A DNA stretch of 64,000 nt from Methanobrevibacter sp. (GTDB taxonomy: Archaea; Methanobacteriota; Methanobacteria; Methanobacteriales; Methanobacteriaceae), in the NCBI GenBank assembly GCA_017407115.1, contig JAFQXD010000004.1, positions 1-64,000 on the forward strand, written 5' to 3'. The notes beneath the pieces were generated by a model that saw only the letters and a list, made by a program, of their open reading frames with translations, did not search any database and had not been told where the DNA came from. Below, one piece after another: positions 36,195 through 46,960 of the stretch (position 1 is its first letter; each line of letters begins with the position of its first letter). Position numbers and translations under genes: made by a program.

Positions 36195-37198
36195 ATCTTG
36201 AAGATAAAATAAATATTGTTAAAGAAATTTTAAAAGATAAAAAGGTAGCTATTGGTTTTTCAGGAGGAGCAGATTCGACACTGATAGCGTATTTATCTTC
36301 AAAAGTCGCTGCAAACACTTTAGCCATCACAATCGACAATCACCTAATGCCGACCGGTTTTGTCGAACATGCCAAATGGACAGCTTCAAAATTCAATGTT
36401 GAACATGAAGTCATTGATATCGATTTTTACCAAGACAGCGAATTTCTAAAAAATGATTCTGGGCGATGTTACAATTGCAGACAACTAATGTATTGTGAGA
36501 TTGAAAAAATAGCTTTGAAAAACGATTTTGATTTCATTTGTGACGGAAACAACATCAGCGATTTAATTTTGGACCGTCCAGGAATTTTAATAACCTATGC
36601 CAAGAAGTTCAATACACCACTTATTGATGCGAGATTGACATCCGAAGAAATCCATGATTATCTCGATAAAAACAATATTCCATATTCAAGCTCAACAACT
36701 TGCCTTGCAACAAGAATTCCGACAAACAATCAAATCACTGAAAAGAGAATTAAAAAAATTAGGATCTGTGAGGATTATATCTATGCAAATACCAACTGCA
36801 AAATAGTTAAAGTTAGAGATTTTGGAGAAACTGGTATATGTGAAGTAGATGACATTAATGAAATTAATGATAAGAATAAATTTAAACGAATATCTGATGA
36901 ATTAAAACAAAAAGGTTTTGAAAAACTAGAGTTAAATCCAACACCAATTGAAGATAATGAATCCATTTCCCTAACCTTCATGAATGGAGGATTTGAATAC
37001 CAACTTCCATACACAATCAACATCGAAAATACAAAAAAACAATTGGACAGTTTTCATAGCATAACCAAAAATGCAATCAAAACCGAAAACATCACCATTT
37101 ATGAAAATGGAGCGATAAAGGGAACCAACTTTAAAAATTATGAAAATGCAATGGATAAATTCATGGATACATTGACAAAAATAAGAAGAAATATCTAA
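36191..37198 (+). CDS. LarE-like ATP-dependent PP-loop sulfur transferase
   Basis: This 335-residue N-type ATP pyrophosphatase has the PP-loop IGFSGGADSTLIAYLS near residue 20, GRCYNCRQLMY with two Cys, and SSTTCLATRIPTNNQIT with a Cys at the LarE catalytic position. LarE sacrifices a cysteine sulfur, or uses a bound cluster, to build thio-groups. The protein is longer than usual LarE (about 270) by a C-terminal extension of about 65 residues of no recognised family. It overlaps tfuA by 4 bases. Confidence 0.87.
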   Translation: MNLEDKINIVKEILKDKKVAIGFSGGADSTLIAYLSSKVAANTLAITIDNHLMPTGFVEHAKWTASKFNVEHEVIDIDFYQDSEFLKNDSGRCYNCRQLMYCEIEKIALKNDFDFICDGNNISDLILDRPGILITYAKKFNTPLIDARLTSEEIHDYLDKNNIPYSSSTTCLATRIPTNNQITEKRIKKIRICEDYIYANTNCKIVKVRDFGETGICEVDDINEINDKNKFKRISDELKQKGFEKLELNPTPIEDNESISLTFMNGGFEYQLPYTINIENTKKQLDSFHSITKNAIKTENITIYENGAIKGTNFKNYENAMDKFMDTLTKIRRNI

Positions 37199-37212
37199 AA
37201 AAATATTAAAGC

Positions 37213-37671
37213 TCACTTTTGCGCTTCTTGATATTTCTTAAGTACAATGTCTGGAGTTTCAATAGTTTTTTCAAAAGTTTTGGTGAATTCCCAATCAACA
37301 GCATCGTTGGGAACTTTTGACAATCCATTTAAAATTAATTGTTTGCCATCAATTTTAAATCCTACATTATCTGCTTCGATTTCAATCAGATTAATCTCTA
37401 TTTGTGAAGCATTCTCCAACTCATCATCAGCCTTAACTTCATATTTAAGTTTTAAATCTTTATGAGGAATCAGTTCATTTACAGTACGCTTGATGACGAA
37501 TTCGAAAAGTTCAACAAATTTGATGGCCGGCGGCAGATTATTAGCCCACCAATAAGCAAGAACAGAATTAAGAACTATTTCGTGTTCGACAAAATCATCA
37601 TATAATCTTGCACGAACACCAACAGTACTATCATTAACTGTTTTGACCACCAATACTGGACTAATAGCCAT
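37213..37671 (-). CDS. Hypothetical protein, 152 residues
   Basis: This soluble protein begins MAISPVLVVKTVNDSTVGVR and has the unusual segment YWWANNLPPAIKFVELFEF. An acidic middle part follows. It is probably alpha/beta, with no catalytic motif recognised. It lies 10 bases downstream of the CBS-domain gene on the same strand, so the two may be co-expressed. Confidence 0.72.
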   Translation of the reverse strand: MAISPVLVVKTVNDSTVGVRARLYDDFVEHEIVLNSVLAYWWANNLPPAIKFVELFEFVIKRTVNELIPHKDLKLKYEVKADDELENASQIEINLIEIEADNVGFKIDGKQLILNGLSKVPNDAVDWEFTKTFEKTIETPDIVLKKYQEAQK

Positions 37672-37681
37672 TATACCACAG

Positions 37682-38521
37682 TTATTCTACTAAAGCTTTG
37701 ATTAAATCACTAGCTCTGACAATACCAACTAAATCCCCTTCAACACCAATAACTGGAATCTGTTCAATGTTTAAGGATTTCATTTTTTTAGCACAGTCAG
37801 AAACTTTAGTTTTGGAGTTAGCAACTTCAACATTGCCAACAGCAACATCGCTAACCACTTTATCTGTGAATTTTAAACTGTTTTTCTCAATGTATAATAC
37901 AGAAGTACTGTCCCAGGACCATTTGTCGCCTTCAGTACCAACGGTGGAACTGTGTTCACTTCTTTCAGAAATAATTTCAATTTCAGAAATAAAATCTGTT
38001 TCAGTTAAAATACCTGACAATTTGGCATTGTCATCCAATGCTAAAATGGATTTTAAGCCAAACTGATTCATGGATTCAAAAGCAACATTCAATGGGGATT
38101 TTTCCCATGTGGTTGGAACGGTAGTAATCATATAATTTTCAACTGCATCATCAATGGTAAGTTTAGTCAATGCTTTGGATACCAAATCAAAAGATGTGAT
38201 AATACCTACAAGTTCACCGTCATCGTTTACAACAGGAACTCTTCTTACATCATTTTCAATCATCTTGCGAGCAACATCAGTTACATCTTCGCTAGGATTG
38301 GCAGTAACTAAATCTCTAGTCATTAACATTGCAATTTGTTCTTCATCAGGATTATTAATTAAATCAGAACGAGTTACTAGTCCTACTAAAATGTCAGTAT
38401 CTTCTTTAACAACAGGAAGAACTGCTTTTTTCTCTTTTCTCATTAAGTCTAAAACTTTTTCTCTGTTACCCGGTACGGAAACACTAACTACATTTTTAGA
38501 CATTGTTCTTTTAACTAACAT
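37682..38521 (-). CDS. Protein with four CBS domains
   Basis: This 279-residue protein consists of two Bateman modules (CBS pairs) and nothing else. The repeats show motifs such as LPVVKEDTDILVGLVTRSDL, RRVPVVNDDGELVGIITSFD and EQIPVIGVEGDLVGIVRASD. CBS pairs sense adenine nucleotides or SAM. It probably acts as a regulator or partner of another protein. It follows the UspA gene by 39 bases. Confidence 0.92.
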   Translation of the reverse strand: MLVKRTMSKNVVSVSVPGNREKVLDLMRKEKKAVLPVVKEDTDILVGLVTRSDLINNPDEEQIAMLMTRDLVTANPSEDVTDVARKMIENDVRRVPVVNDDGELVGIITSFDLVSKALTKLTIDDAVENYMITTVPTTWEKSPLNVAFESMNQFGLKSILALDDNAKLSGILTETDFISEIEIISERSEHSSTVGTEGDKWSWDSTSVLYIEKNSLKFTDKVVSDVAVGNVEVANSKTKVSDCAKKMKSLNIEQIPVIGVEGDLVGIVRASDLIKALVE

Positions 38522-38560
38522 AAAAACACCTATAACAATATAATAATAAACAGTAATAAT

Positions 38561-38983
38561 CTAATGGATTACAAGTACTGCGCATTTGGCTGAGTTTACA
38601 ACCTTGTCTGCCACACTACCCATTATAAACCTATCAAATCCGGATTTACCTGAACTACCCATCACTATTAAATCAATGTCTTCTTCTTTTGCAACTTCTA
38701 AAATGCATTTTGCAGGAGAACCTTCTTTAATCACATGAGATACTTTAATATTATTCTCATTTAATTTATCGAACTCGGCTAGGTTCTCTTCTGATCTTTC
38801 TTTCAAGACCTGATTTAACTGGTATACTTCATCCTCCAATGGAAGTCCGTTAACAAAATTATTTTCTGTAACGCTCACAGCGATTATTTCAGCACCAGTA
38901 ACACTTGCTAAAAATAATGCATGCTTTTGAGCCTTTTTTGCAAATTCTGATCCATCAGTTGGGACCAATATTTTTTTATACAT
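38561..38983 (-). CDS. Universal stress protein UspA family
   Basis: This 140-residue protein has MYKKILVPTDGSEFAKKAQK at the start and the ATP-binding loop GSSGKSGFDRFIMGSVADKVV near the end, so it is probably an ATP-binding Usp. The start at 38983 (an adjacent ATG at 38986 is possible) follows GGGAG; the longer frame reaches into the amidohydrolase gene. It lies 43 bases downstream of that gene on the same strand. Confidence 0.93.
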   Translation of the reverse strand: MYKKILVPTDGSEFAKKAQKHALFLASVTGAEIIAVSVTENNFVNGLPLEDEVYQLNQVLKERSEENLAEFDKLNENNIKVSHVIKEGSPAKCILEVAKEEDIDLIVMGSSGKSGFDRFIMGSVADKVVNSAKCAVLVIH

Positions 38984-39026
38984 CATTAACATCTCCCAAT
39001 AAATACATAGATTTATACCCATGATA

Positions 39027-40181
39027 TTATACATTACATTTTTTATTAATGATATATAATATATTTTTCGTTTCACAGCGATTACATATATTAAGATATG
39101 GATTTTTAGAAAAAGATTTGAAAATTACAAATTCTGCAAAATTACCCTCATTTATAAGGGATTTTTGTATAATATTATTTACATCAAAACGACAGACATT
39201 TGTAGTGGCCATTTGTAATAACTGTTTTGGAGCAATATATGATTTATAATATACAGACATTAATTTTAAAGTAAATTCCAACTCTCTAATCATATTTGGA
39301 GAGTTTAGCATCACATTATCAGTTCCAAGCAATGGTCTGATGCCTAAATCGAGCATATCATTCAGTCTGCATACACCAACATTCAAAGTTGCATTAGCCC
39401 TTGGACAGACCACAACATTAGAAGATGATTTTGAAACCAAATCAAGGTCATTGCTTTTTGGATTTGTAAGATGAACCAATTGATCAAAGCCGTTTTTAAC
39501 TCCCTTTTCAATTTCTGTTTTTCCAAATTCATTTAACGATTCTATTTGATTCGATTCGGATTCAGCCACATGAATTGATGAAATTTTACCCTGTTTACTA
39601 CACTCGCTTACAATCAATTCCGCTACTTCTTCTGTAATTTCACCAAAACCACTAGGAGCAATTCCGTCAGCAACTTTGAGAAGTTTTTTAATGGCTACCT
39701 TAACTTTACCCAGATTAGGATCATCTCCATAAAAGCTATCATCACGTCCAAGAATGATTGGCTTGATTGGAATATCTTTAGAGGCTTCCTTAAGCAGTTT
39801 TACCCCTTTGATTCCACCTTCACGATAATCAATGAAATGAGTTGTTCCTGAATTAACCATATCCCACATGGATTCTTTCATCACCTGAGTCAATTCATCA
39901 TCTGTTGCGTTGGCTAAAGCGACATGCTTAACACCATTTGGTGGCCTTACCATTTCGCTTAAAGACAGTCCATATCCCTCATCTTTAATTATGGAGTCCC
40001 CAATATGAACATGACCATTGACAAATGATGGGCAAACAACAGCTCCTTCAACATCAATGATTTTACCTTCACGGGATTCTTTGCCGATTTCAATGATTTT
40101 ACCCTCATCAACGACAATATTTTCCCTAGATGGAACCAAATCCTGACCTTTTAAAATAATTCCATTAGCTATAGTAAACAT
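39027..40181 (-). CDS. Amidohydrolase family protein (deaminase/chlorohydrolase type)
   Basis: This 384-residue metal-dependent hydrolase has metal-binding NGHVHIGD, SSIHVAESES, LVHLTNPKSND and the Asp in LLGTDNVMLNSP. It resembles the ATZ/TRZ and cyclic-purine deaminase group. The substrate is not assigned. An unusual C-terminus of about 30 residues with two Cys (NICNRCETKNILYIINKKCNV) extends past the barrel. It is divergent from the zinc-ribbon gene. Confidence 0.88.
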   Translation of the reverse strand: MFTIANGIILKGQDLVPSRENIVVDEGKIIEIGKESREGKIIDVEGAVVCPSFVNGHVHIGDSIIKDEGYGLSLSEMVRPPNGVKHVALANATDDELTQVMKESMWDMVNSGTTHFIDYREGGIKGVKLLKEASKDIPIKPIILGRDDSFYGDDPNLGKVKVAIKKLLKVADGIAPSGFGEITEEVAELIVSECSKQGKISSIHVAESESNQIESLNEFGKTEIEKGVKNGFDQLVHLTNPKSNDLDLVSKSSSNVVVCPRANATLNVGVCRLNDMLDLGIRPLLGTDNVMLNSPNMIRELEFTLKLMSVYYKSYIAPKQLLQMATTNVCRFDVNNIIQKSLINEGNFAEFVIFKSFSKNPYLNICNRCETKNILYIINKKCNV

Positions 40182-40308
40182 TAATCTAGAATCTAATTTT
40201 TTTTATTAAAATAATTTTTCATTAACTTTATTTAATTTGAAAAAATAATATTAAACAAGCATAACTAAGACTTTTTACACAAATTCAACGCTTCACTTTT
40301 TTAAGATA

Positions 40309-40908
40309 ATGGAGATGATTTCTATTAACTCTCAAGAAATAAGATACTTCTACAGGAATATTGTAAAAACTGGCGATGTATATAGAGTTAAACATAACAA
40401 TAAGGATTATGGAGAGTTTAGAAAATTATCCGATGCACTATATGAAAGAGATGCACTATTTTTTTGTAATTTTGACTATGACCTGCTTGTTGAATGTGAT
40501 TTGGAAAACAAGTATGAAAATATGGTGCTTCCCCCATTTCCTGAAAAAAGACCACGAGGTCCAATAAAGGGCACAAAATTCAACAAAAAGGAACGGGAAG
40601 GAGAAATTCTCTTTGACCACAAGGTTAAGGCATTCTACATAAAAAGAATGGGAGAAATTATTGGATATTACAACACCATGACCGAAGCGTTTTATTATAA
40701 AAAACTTTTAATGGACAATGACTGGGACAAAAGTGTTTTAAAAAGCAACATTACTGAAAGAATTGAAATCAATATCGTTATTGACCAAACAAAAGAGTAT
40801 AAAGTTAAATTGAATTTCTGTCCTAAGTGTAAAAGCAGGCTGAAAATCGGCGAAGAGGAATGTCCTTCTTGCGGTATCAACATTGAAAAATACTTATCAA
40901 ATAATTAA
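40309..40908 (+). CDS. Hypothetical protein with C-terminal zinc ribbon
   Basis: This 199-residue protein begins with two possible AUGs (40309 and 40315). Two similar segments, YRVKHNNKDYGEFRKLSDAL and FYIKRMGEIIGYYNTMTEAF, look like a duplicated AP2/WYL-type small beta unit. It ends in a zinc ribbon (CPKCKSRLKIGEEECPSCG). A nucleic-acid role is plausible but unproven. It converges with carB. Confidence 0.75.
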   Translation: MEMISINSQEIRYFYRNIVKTGDVYRVKHNNKDYGEFRKLSDALYERDALFFCNFDYDLLVECDLENKYENMVLPPFPEKRPRGPIKGTKFNKKEREGEILFDHKVKAFYIKRMGEIIGYYNTMTEAFYYKKLLMDNDWDKSVLKSNITERIEINIVIDQTKEYKVKLNFCPKCKSRLKIGEEECPSCGINIEKYLSNN

Positions 40909-40935
40909 AAAAAAGGATAGAGAATAATTATTCTC
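40909..40935 (-). terminator. Palindrome and T-tract after carB, shared with the zinc-ribbon gene end
   Basis: GAGAATAATTATTCTC (40920-40935) is a perfect 16-base palindrome that includes the carB stop. On the minus strand it is followed by TATCCTTTTTTTT, the usual T-tract. It lies between two convergent genes 20 bases apart. Confidence 0.6.
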
Positions 40936-43900
40936 CATCAGCATAGTCATTTAAAGATTTTACATTGATTTCACTATTTTGTACAGCTTGAATAGCATTT
41001 AAAGCAGCCCTTGCACCAGCCAATGTGGTAACATAAGGTATACCAAGCTCAATAGCCAATCTTCTGATGATATAACCATCTTTTGCAGATTGTTTACCTT
41101 CAGAAGTGTTAATAATCAAATCAATTTCCTTGTTTAAAATTGCATCCCTAATGTTAGGAGATCCTTGTGATACTTTTAGTACTTTTTCAACATCATCAAG
41201 TCCTGTTGCATCACCAGTACCATCAGTGGCCATGACCTTAAATCCTAAATTAGCTGCTTTTTCTGCAATAGGTCTGATTTTTTTCTTGTCAGTTTCTTTT
41301 ACGCTGATAAATATTTTACCTTCTTTAGGCAATTCCATGCCTGCTGAAAGTTGTGATTTGTAAAATGCCATTCCGAAGTTTTCATCAATACCAATACTTT
41401 CACCTGTGGATTTCATTTCAGGACCCAATACAGTGTCAGATTCCGGCAATTTCAAGAATGGGAATACAGACTCTTTTACAGCAACATGGTCAATTTTAAT
41501 TTCTTTGGTTAGATTGAAGTCTCTTAGTTTAGCTCCATGCATAATCCAGGTTGCAACTTTAGCGATTGGCACGCCAATAGCTTTACTTACAAATGGAACG
41601 GTCCTACTTGCACGAGGGTTAGCTTCAATAATGTAGACCATTTCCTCATCAAGCTTGACTGCATACTGAATATTCATTAACCCTTTAACATCCAACTCCA
41701 GTGCCAATTTGGTTGAATTTTCACGAATGGTGTCTAAGATATGTGCCGGAATAGTTTGAGGAGGTATTACGCATGCTGAATCTCCAGAGTGAACTCCAGC
41801 TTCTTCAATGTGTTCCATGATTCCTGCAATGAACACTTCTTCACCATCACATAAAAGGTCCACGTCCAACTCAATAGCGTCTTCCAAGAATTTATCTACT
41901 AAAATCGGATGATCAGGTGAAACCTTTACGGCTTCCTTCATATATTCTTCAAGTTCTTTAGTGTCATAAACAATTTCCATTGCCCTTCCACCAATAACAT
42001 ATGACGGACGTACCAATACTGGGAATGTGATTTTTTCTGCAATTTCTTTTGCTTCCTCAAATGAATTAGCAGTTCCATATGGTGCTTGATGAATATGTAA
42101 TTTTTCTAGAAGCTCAGCGAATAATTCCCTGTCCTCTACCCTATCAATACTTTCATATGGAGTTCCGAGGATTTTAACACCAGCATTAGCCAGTGGAACT
42201 GCCAGATTGATTGATGTCTGACCACCAAACTGTACAATAACTCCATCAGGTTTTTCCTGATCAATTACTCCCATTACATCTTCAAATGTTAAAGGTTCAA
42301 AGAACAACTTATCTGAAATGTCATAATCAGTACTTACAGTTTCAGGATTGTTGTTGATTAAGATTGTCTCGATTCCATCTTCTTTTAAAGCAAGGGAAGA
42401 GTGTACACAACAGTAATCGAATTCGATACCCTGACCAATTCTAATCGGTCCGGCACCAAGAATAACAACTTTCTTTTTAGTGGTTGATACAAGTTCGTTT
42501 CCAACGTCATAGCTGCTGTAGTAGTAAGGAGTTTTAGCTTCAAATTCAGCAGCACAGGTATCTACCATTTTATAGGACTGTTTGATGTTGTATCTTGAAA
42601 GCAAGTTTCTGATGTACTCTTCAGTTTGACCGGATAATGTTGCCAATCTTTTATTTGAAAATCCGAGTTGCTTTGCTTTTCTTAAGTAATATTCATCATC
42701 TAATTTTTCAGCTGTGACATCATTTTCAAAGTTGACGATGTTTCTGATTTTGTATAAGAAGAAGTTATCGATTTTTGTAATTTCTCTTATTTTGTCAATA
42801 TCCATTCCATCCTTAATTGCGGAATAGATTTGGAAATAAATCAAATCTGTTGGATTTGCGAGGTCTTCTTCTGACCATTCCACATATTCAAATCCGTCAA
42901 ATCCCATATCAAGAGACCTTAATGCCTTTTGGAATGCCTCTTCAAAGGTTCTTCCGATAGCCATTACTTCCCCTGTTGCTTTCATCTGAACTCCCACTTG
43001 ACGGCTGATGCCTTTGAACTTGTCAAATGGCCATCTAGGGATTTTGATAACTACATAATCGATTGCAGGTTCAAATGATGCAGGAGTCTCCTTAGTAATG
43101 TCGTTTTTAATTTCATCCAAAGTAAGGCCTAATGCAACTTTTGATGAAATTTTTGCAATAGGATAACCTGTTGCTTTTGAAGCAAGCGCACTACTTCTTG
43201 ATACACGCGGATTTACTTCAATGACTTTATATTCATCAGTTTCGGGGTTGAGTGCAAATTGAATGTTACATCCTCCCCTAATTCCTAATGCTCTAATAAT
43301 CTTGATTGATGCATCACGCATCTTTTGAATGGTTTCATCACATAAGTTTTGGATTGGAGCAACTACGACACTGTCTCCTGTGTGGATACCCATCGGATCT
43401 ATGTTTTCCATGGTACATACAATGATACAGGTATCTTCCTTATCTCTCATTACCTCAAATTCTATTTCTTTCCAACCAAGAACAGATTCATCGATGAGAA
43501 CCTGGTTAATGAAACTCATGTCCAAACCATGGTTTGCAATTTCAATCAGTTCCTCTTCATTGTGAGCAATTCCCCCACCAGTTCCACCTAATGTGAATGC
43601 TGGTCTGACAATTACAGGATATCCAATGTCCTTTACGGCCTCAAGTGCCGCATCAACACTTTCTACAGCCTGACATTTTGGGATTTCCTCACCGATTTCT
43701 TCCATAAGGTTTGCAAACAAATCACGGTCTTCCACATCTTTAATTGTTTGAACATCAGACCCCAATACTTTAATTCCTTCAAGTAAACCTAAATCTCCAA
43801 GACCTGTTGCAATATTTAATCCGGTTTGTCCACCCATAGTTGGTAAAATAGCATCAATTTCTTCTTCTTTTATAATTTTAGCAACAACTTCCGGAGTCAA

Positions 43901-44104
43901 CGGTTCGGTATAAACTGTGTCAGCCATGTCTATGTCAGTTTGAATTGTAGCTGGATTACTGTTGACCAAAACAGTTTCAATACCTTCCTCTCTTAGTGAT
44001 TTACATGCTTGTGAACCTGAATAATCGAACTCAGCAGCCTGTCCAATTTGAATAGGTCCAGAACCAATAATTAATACTTTTTTAATATCTTTATCAACTG
44101 GCAT
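40928..44104 (-). CDS. carB: Carbamoyl-phosphate synthase large subunit
   Basis: This 1058-residue enzyme makes carbamoyl phosphate for arginine and pyrimidines. It has two ATP-grasp halves, each opening with a nucleotide-binding motif: [20 protein letters not shown], and [20 protein letters not shown] near residue 550. A C-terminal MGS-like allosteric domain follows (about 930-1058). The length is standard and the gene is intact. It follows carA by 22 bases. Confidence 0.98.
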   Translation of the reverse strand: MPVDKDIKKVLIIGSGPIQIGQAAEFDYSGSQACKSLREEGIETVLVNSNPATIQTDIDMADTVYTEPLTPEVVAKIIKEEEIDAILPTMGGQTGLNIATGLGDLGLLEGIKVLGSDVQTIKDVEDRDLFANLMEEIGEEIPKCQAVESVDAALEAVKDIGYPVIVRPAFTLGGTGGGIAHNEEELIEIANHGLDMSFINQVLIDESVLGWKEIEFEVMRDKEDTCIIVCTMENIDPMGIHTGDSVVVAPIQNLCDETIQKMRDASIKIIRALGIRGGCNIQFALNPETDEYKVIEVNPRVSRSSALASKATGYPIAKISSKVALGLTLDEIKNDITKETPASFEPAIDYVVIKIPRWPFDKFKGISRQVGVQMKATGEVMAIGRTFEEAFQKALRSLDMGFDGFEYVEWSEEDLANPTDLIYFQIYSAIKDGMDIDKIREITKIDNFFLYKIRNIVNFENDVTAEKLDDEYYLRKAKQLGFSNKRLATLSGQTEEYIRNLLSRYNIKQSYKMVDTCAAEFEAKTPYYYSSYDVGNELVSTTKKKVVILGAGPIRIGQGIEFDYCCVHSSLALKEDGIETILINNNPETVSTDYDISDKLFFEPLTFEDVMGVIDQEKPDGVIVQFGGQTSINLAVPLANAGVKILGTPYESIDRVEDRELFAELLEKLHIHQAPYGTANSFEEAKEIAEKITFPVLVRPSYVIGGRAMEIVYDTKELEEYMKEAVKVSPDHPILVDKFLEDAIELDVDLLCDGEEVFIAGIMEHIEEAGVHSGDSACVIPPQTIPAHILDTIRENSTKLALELDVKGLMNIQYAVKLDEEMVYIIEANPRASRTVPFVSKAIGVPIAKVATWIMHGAKLRDFNLTKEIKIDHVAVKESVFPFLKLPESDTVLGPEMKSTGESIGIDENFGMAFYKSQLSAGMELPKEGKIFISVKETDKKKIRPIAEKAANLGFKVMATDGTGDATGLDDVEKVLKVSQGSPNIRDAILNKEIDLIINTSEGKQSAKDGYIIRRLAIELGIPYVTTLAGARAALNAIQAVQNSEINVKSLNDYADGE

Positions 44105-44126
44105 TTGTAATCCTCATTTAATTTTT

Positions 44127-45209
44127 TTAATAATCATCCATCATTTGATTAAACTCATCAAAAATGCTTCTTGTATCGTTTGGACCAGGACCCGCTTCAG
44201 GGTGGTACTGTATACATTTTAAAGGCAATTCCTTGTGAGCAATACCTTCAGGAGTTCCATCATTTAAGTTAATTTGAGCCAATACCAAATCTGTTTCTTT
44301 TAAGGATTCCTTATCAATTGTGAATCCGTGGTTTTGAGAAGTGATAAATACTTTACCGGTTTTCAAGTCTTTAACCGGTTGATTTTCACCACGGTGTCCG
44401 AATTTCATTTTATATGATCTGGCGCCGAAAGATTTAGCAATCAGCTGTTGACCCATACAAATACCGAAAACCGGTAATCTGTTGGATAATTTTTTCATGG
44501 TTTCAATAGTCTCTGTCACTCTATCCGGATTTCCAGGTCCGGAAGTAATCATTAAACCGCTTGGAGAGTAATCCAAGACAGTCTTATAATCAGTGTCATA
44601 AGGGAATAACACTACACCAATGTCCCTTTCCAAAAATGAATTAATAATATTTCTTTTAACTCCACAATCAATTAAAGCAACTTTCTTGTCTGCGTCCTCA
44701 TTGAAGATTTTAATTTCTTTTGTGGAAACTAAAGGCACAACATCCCTGTCTTCAATACTTGGTTGTGAACGTGCCATTTCAAGCAATTTATCATCATCAA
44801 TATCTTCAGTTGAAATTGCAGCCTTTAAAGAACCTCTTTCACGGATTTTTAAAGTTAAATCCCTTGTGTCGATTCCGCTAATTCCCGGAGTTTTAAACTC
44901 TTTAAGGAATTCATCCAAAGTTTTTTGAGGCCCCCAGTTTGAAACTTCACGACAAACTTCACGACAAACAAATCCTTCAACCTGGACATTATCAGATTGA
45001 TACCACTTCTCACTTACCCCATGGTTTCCTTCCAAAGGATAAGTAGACATTAGAATTTCTCCTTTAAAAGATGGATCAGTTAAAGATTCAGTGTAACCGC
45101 CCATACCGGTGGAAAAAACAAGTTCTCCCAATTTGGTGGTTTCATAACCGAACGCTTCACCTTTTAGAATTGTGCCATCTTCCAAAGCCAATTTAGCTAT
45201 TTTTACCAT
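44127..45209 (-). CDS. carA: Carbamoyl-phosphate synthase small subunit
   Basis: This 360-residue glutaminase subunit has a class I amidotransferase domain with the nucleophile Cys in [15 protein letters not shown] and the His-Glu pair in [12 protein letters not shown]. It hydrolyses glutamine and passes ammonia to CarB. It heads the carAB operon, with 233 AT-rich bases upstream, divergent from the SNF2 gene. Confidence 0.98.
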   Translation of the reverse strand: MVKIAKLALEDGTILKGEAFGYETTKLGELVFSTGMGGYTESLTDPSFKGEILMSTYPLEGNHGVSEKWYQSDNVQVEGFVCREVCREVSNWGPQKTLDEFLKEFKTPGISGIDTRDLTLKIRERGSLKAAISTEDIDDDKLLEMARSQPSIEDRDVVPLVSTKEIKIFNEDADKKVALIDCGVKRNIINSFLERDIGVVLFPYDTDYKTVLDYSPSGLMITSGPGNPDRVTETIETMKKLSNRLPVFGICMGQQLIAKSFGARSYKMKFGHRGENQPVKDLKTGKVFITSQNHGFTIDKESLKETDLVLAQINLNDGTPEGIAHKELPLKCIQYHPEAGPGPNDTRSIFDEFNQMMDDY

Positions 45210-45442
45210 TAAATCACCATTATAAAAAAATTATAATTCTCTATCTTTAATATATATTATTTTACTATATTATTAAATTATTGTTTTTTAAGAATTAATC
45301 AAAAAATAAAAAAAGAATTCATTCAATTTTAATTGAAAACATACTTAAATATTTGAATATTTTTTAAGAAAAATTTAATAGGAAAAATAGTTAATATTTG
45401 AATGAATATATGATTACTCATTGAATTTGAAAGGAAACGAAA

Positions 45443-46960
45443 ATGGATGGAGAAATAGAAAGCCAAGTTAAAAAGCATTTAAATGCAAAGGATTATGCGA
45501 AATTTAAAAAGTTAATCGCAGATACCAATATCTATAATGTTCCCCAATCTTTAACCGGTGAATTGAGACCATATCAAAAGATAGGTTATTCATGGTTAGT
45601 TCAAAATATCAAATATGGCTTTGGAAGCATATTGGCTGATGATATGGGGCTTGGAAAGACAATACAGGTTTTATCCGCAATCCTTTATTATAAAGAAAAA
45701 AATCTCCTGGAAGATAGAACCGCACTGATTATTGTTCCTCCGACTTTAATATCCAACTGGGAAAATGAAATCAAAAAATTCACTCCCGAATTAACTTATT
45801 TTATTTATCACGGATCCAACAGGTCATTTCCTCTGGAAAAGTATGACATCATGTTAACCTCATACGGAGTCATCAGACTTGATTTGGACATGTTTATAGA
45901 TGAACCATGGTTTTTATGCGTTATTGATGAAGCTCAAAATATTAAAAATCCAAACACCGAACAGACCAAAGCCATCAAAAGCGTGGATGCACGCTCAAAA
46001 ATCGCCCTGACCGGTACTCCAATTGAAAATAAACTAATGGATTACTGGTCAATATTTGACTTTACAAACAAGGGATATTTATCCACCAAAGATGATTTCA
46101 AAAGACAGTTCGTCATGCCAATAGAAAAATTGGAAGATGAGGAAGTTTTGGACGAGTTAAAAACAATAGCAAAACCCTTTGTCTTGAGACGGCTCAAAAC
46201 TGATGACGACATTAAAAAGGAATTGCCTGAGAAATTCATAAATGACATTTACTGCACGTTAACCAAAAAGCAGATTGTACTCTACAATGCAATTCTTGAG
46301 GAAATATTTTTTGATATTGAAAACTCAAAAGGAATACAGAGAAAAGGAATAATTCTTAAAATACTTACTGCCCTTAAACAAGCATGCAACCATCCTGCAC
46401 AGTTTTTGGATATTAAAAACCCTAAAATCAACGAATCCGGAAAAATGGAACTTTTGGTTAACATACTGGAAAACATTTTGGATGCAAATGAAAAAGTATT
46501 GATTTTTACACAATATGTTGAAATGGGCAAACTGATACAGAAACTAATTTCTAAGAAGTTCAAACAGGAAGTGCTGTTCCTACACGGTTCGCAATCAAGG
46601 CAGGAAAAGGCTCACATTATCGATACCTTCCAGGAGGACGAGGATTACCCAATATTAGTTGCAACCCTTAAAACTGGAGGAACAGGTCTGAATTTAACTG
46701 CAGCCCAAAACGTGATTCATTATGACTTATGGTGGAATCCTGCAGTTGAAAATCAGGCAACAGACAGAGTGCACCGCATAGGCCAGAAAAATGACGTCAT
46801 GGTATATCGATTCATTACAAAAGGAACATTGGAGGAAACCATTGATGCGATAAGCAAACATAAAACAGATTTGGCTAAAAAATCAATTAGCAACGATGAA
46901 ACGTTCCTTACTGAAATGTCCGACGATGAGCTGAAAAAAGTATTGAAATTAAGATTATAA
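45443..46960 (+). CDS. Compact SNF2-family ATPase/helicase
   Basis: This 505-residue protein has only 45 residues before the helicase core. It shows Walker A ADDMGLGKTIQV, the box VIDEAQNIKN, ALTGTPIENKL, and motif VI WNPAVENQATDRVHRIGQ. The family moves DNA-bound proteins; which substrate applies is unknown. Usual bacterial HepA-type relatives have 400 or more residues in front (SWIM and SNF2-associated domains). Promoter-like DNA and an AAAGGA site directly precede the ATG, so this is not an obvious truncation. It converges with nadC (adjacent stops). Confidence 0.92.
   Translation: MDGEIESQVKKHLNAKDYAKFKKLIADTNIYNVPQSLTGELRPYQKIGYSWLVQNIKYGFGSILADDMGLGKTIQVLSAILYYKEKNLLEDRTALIIVPPTLISNWENEIKKFTPELTYFIYHGSNRSFPLEKYDIMLTSYGVIRLDLDMFIDEPWFLCVIDEAQNIKNPNTEQTKAIKSVDARSKIALTGTPIENKLMDYWSIFDFTNKGYLSTKDDFKRQFVMPIEKLEDEEVLDELKTIAKPFVLRRLKTDDDIKKELPEKFINDIYCTLTKKQIVLYNAILEEIFFDIENSKGIQRKGIILKILTALKQACNHPAQFLDIKNPKINESGKMELLVNILENILDANEKVLIFTQYVEMGKLIQKLISKKFKQEVLFLHGSQSRQEKAHIIDTFQEDEDYPILVATLKTGGTGLNLTAAQNVIHYDLWWNPAVENQATDRVHRIGQKNDVMVYRFITKGTLEETIDAISKHKTDLAKKSISNDETFLTEMSDDELKKVLKLRL

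Noticed and set aside
39027-39076. Longer start for the UspA gene overlapping the amidohydrolase
   Set aside because: The extra 31 residues resemble no UspA N-terminus, and GGGAG lies just before the ATGs at 38983/38986.
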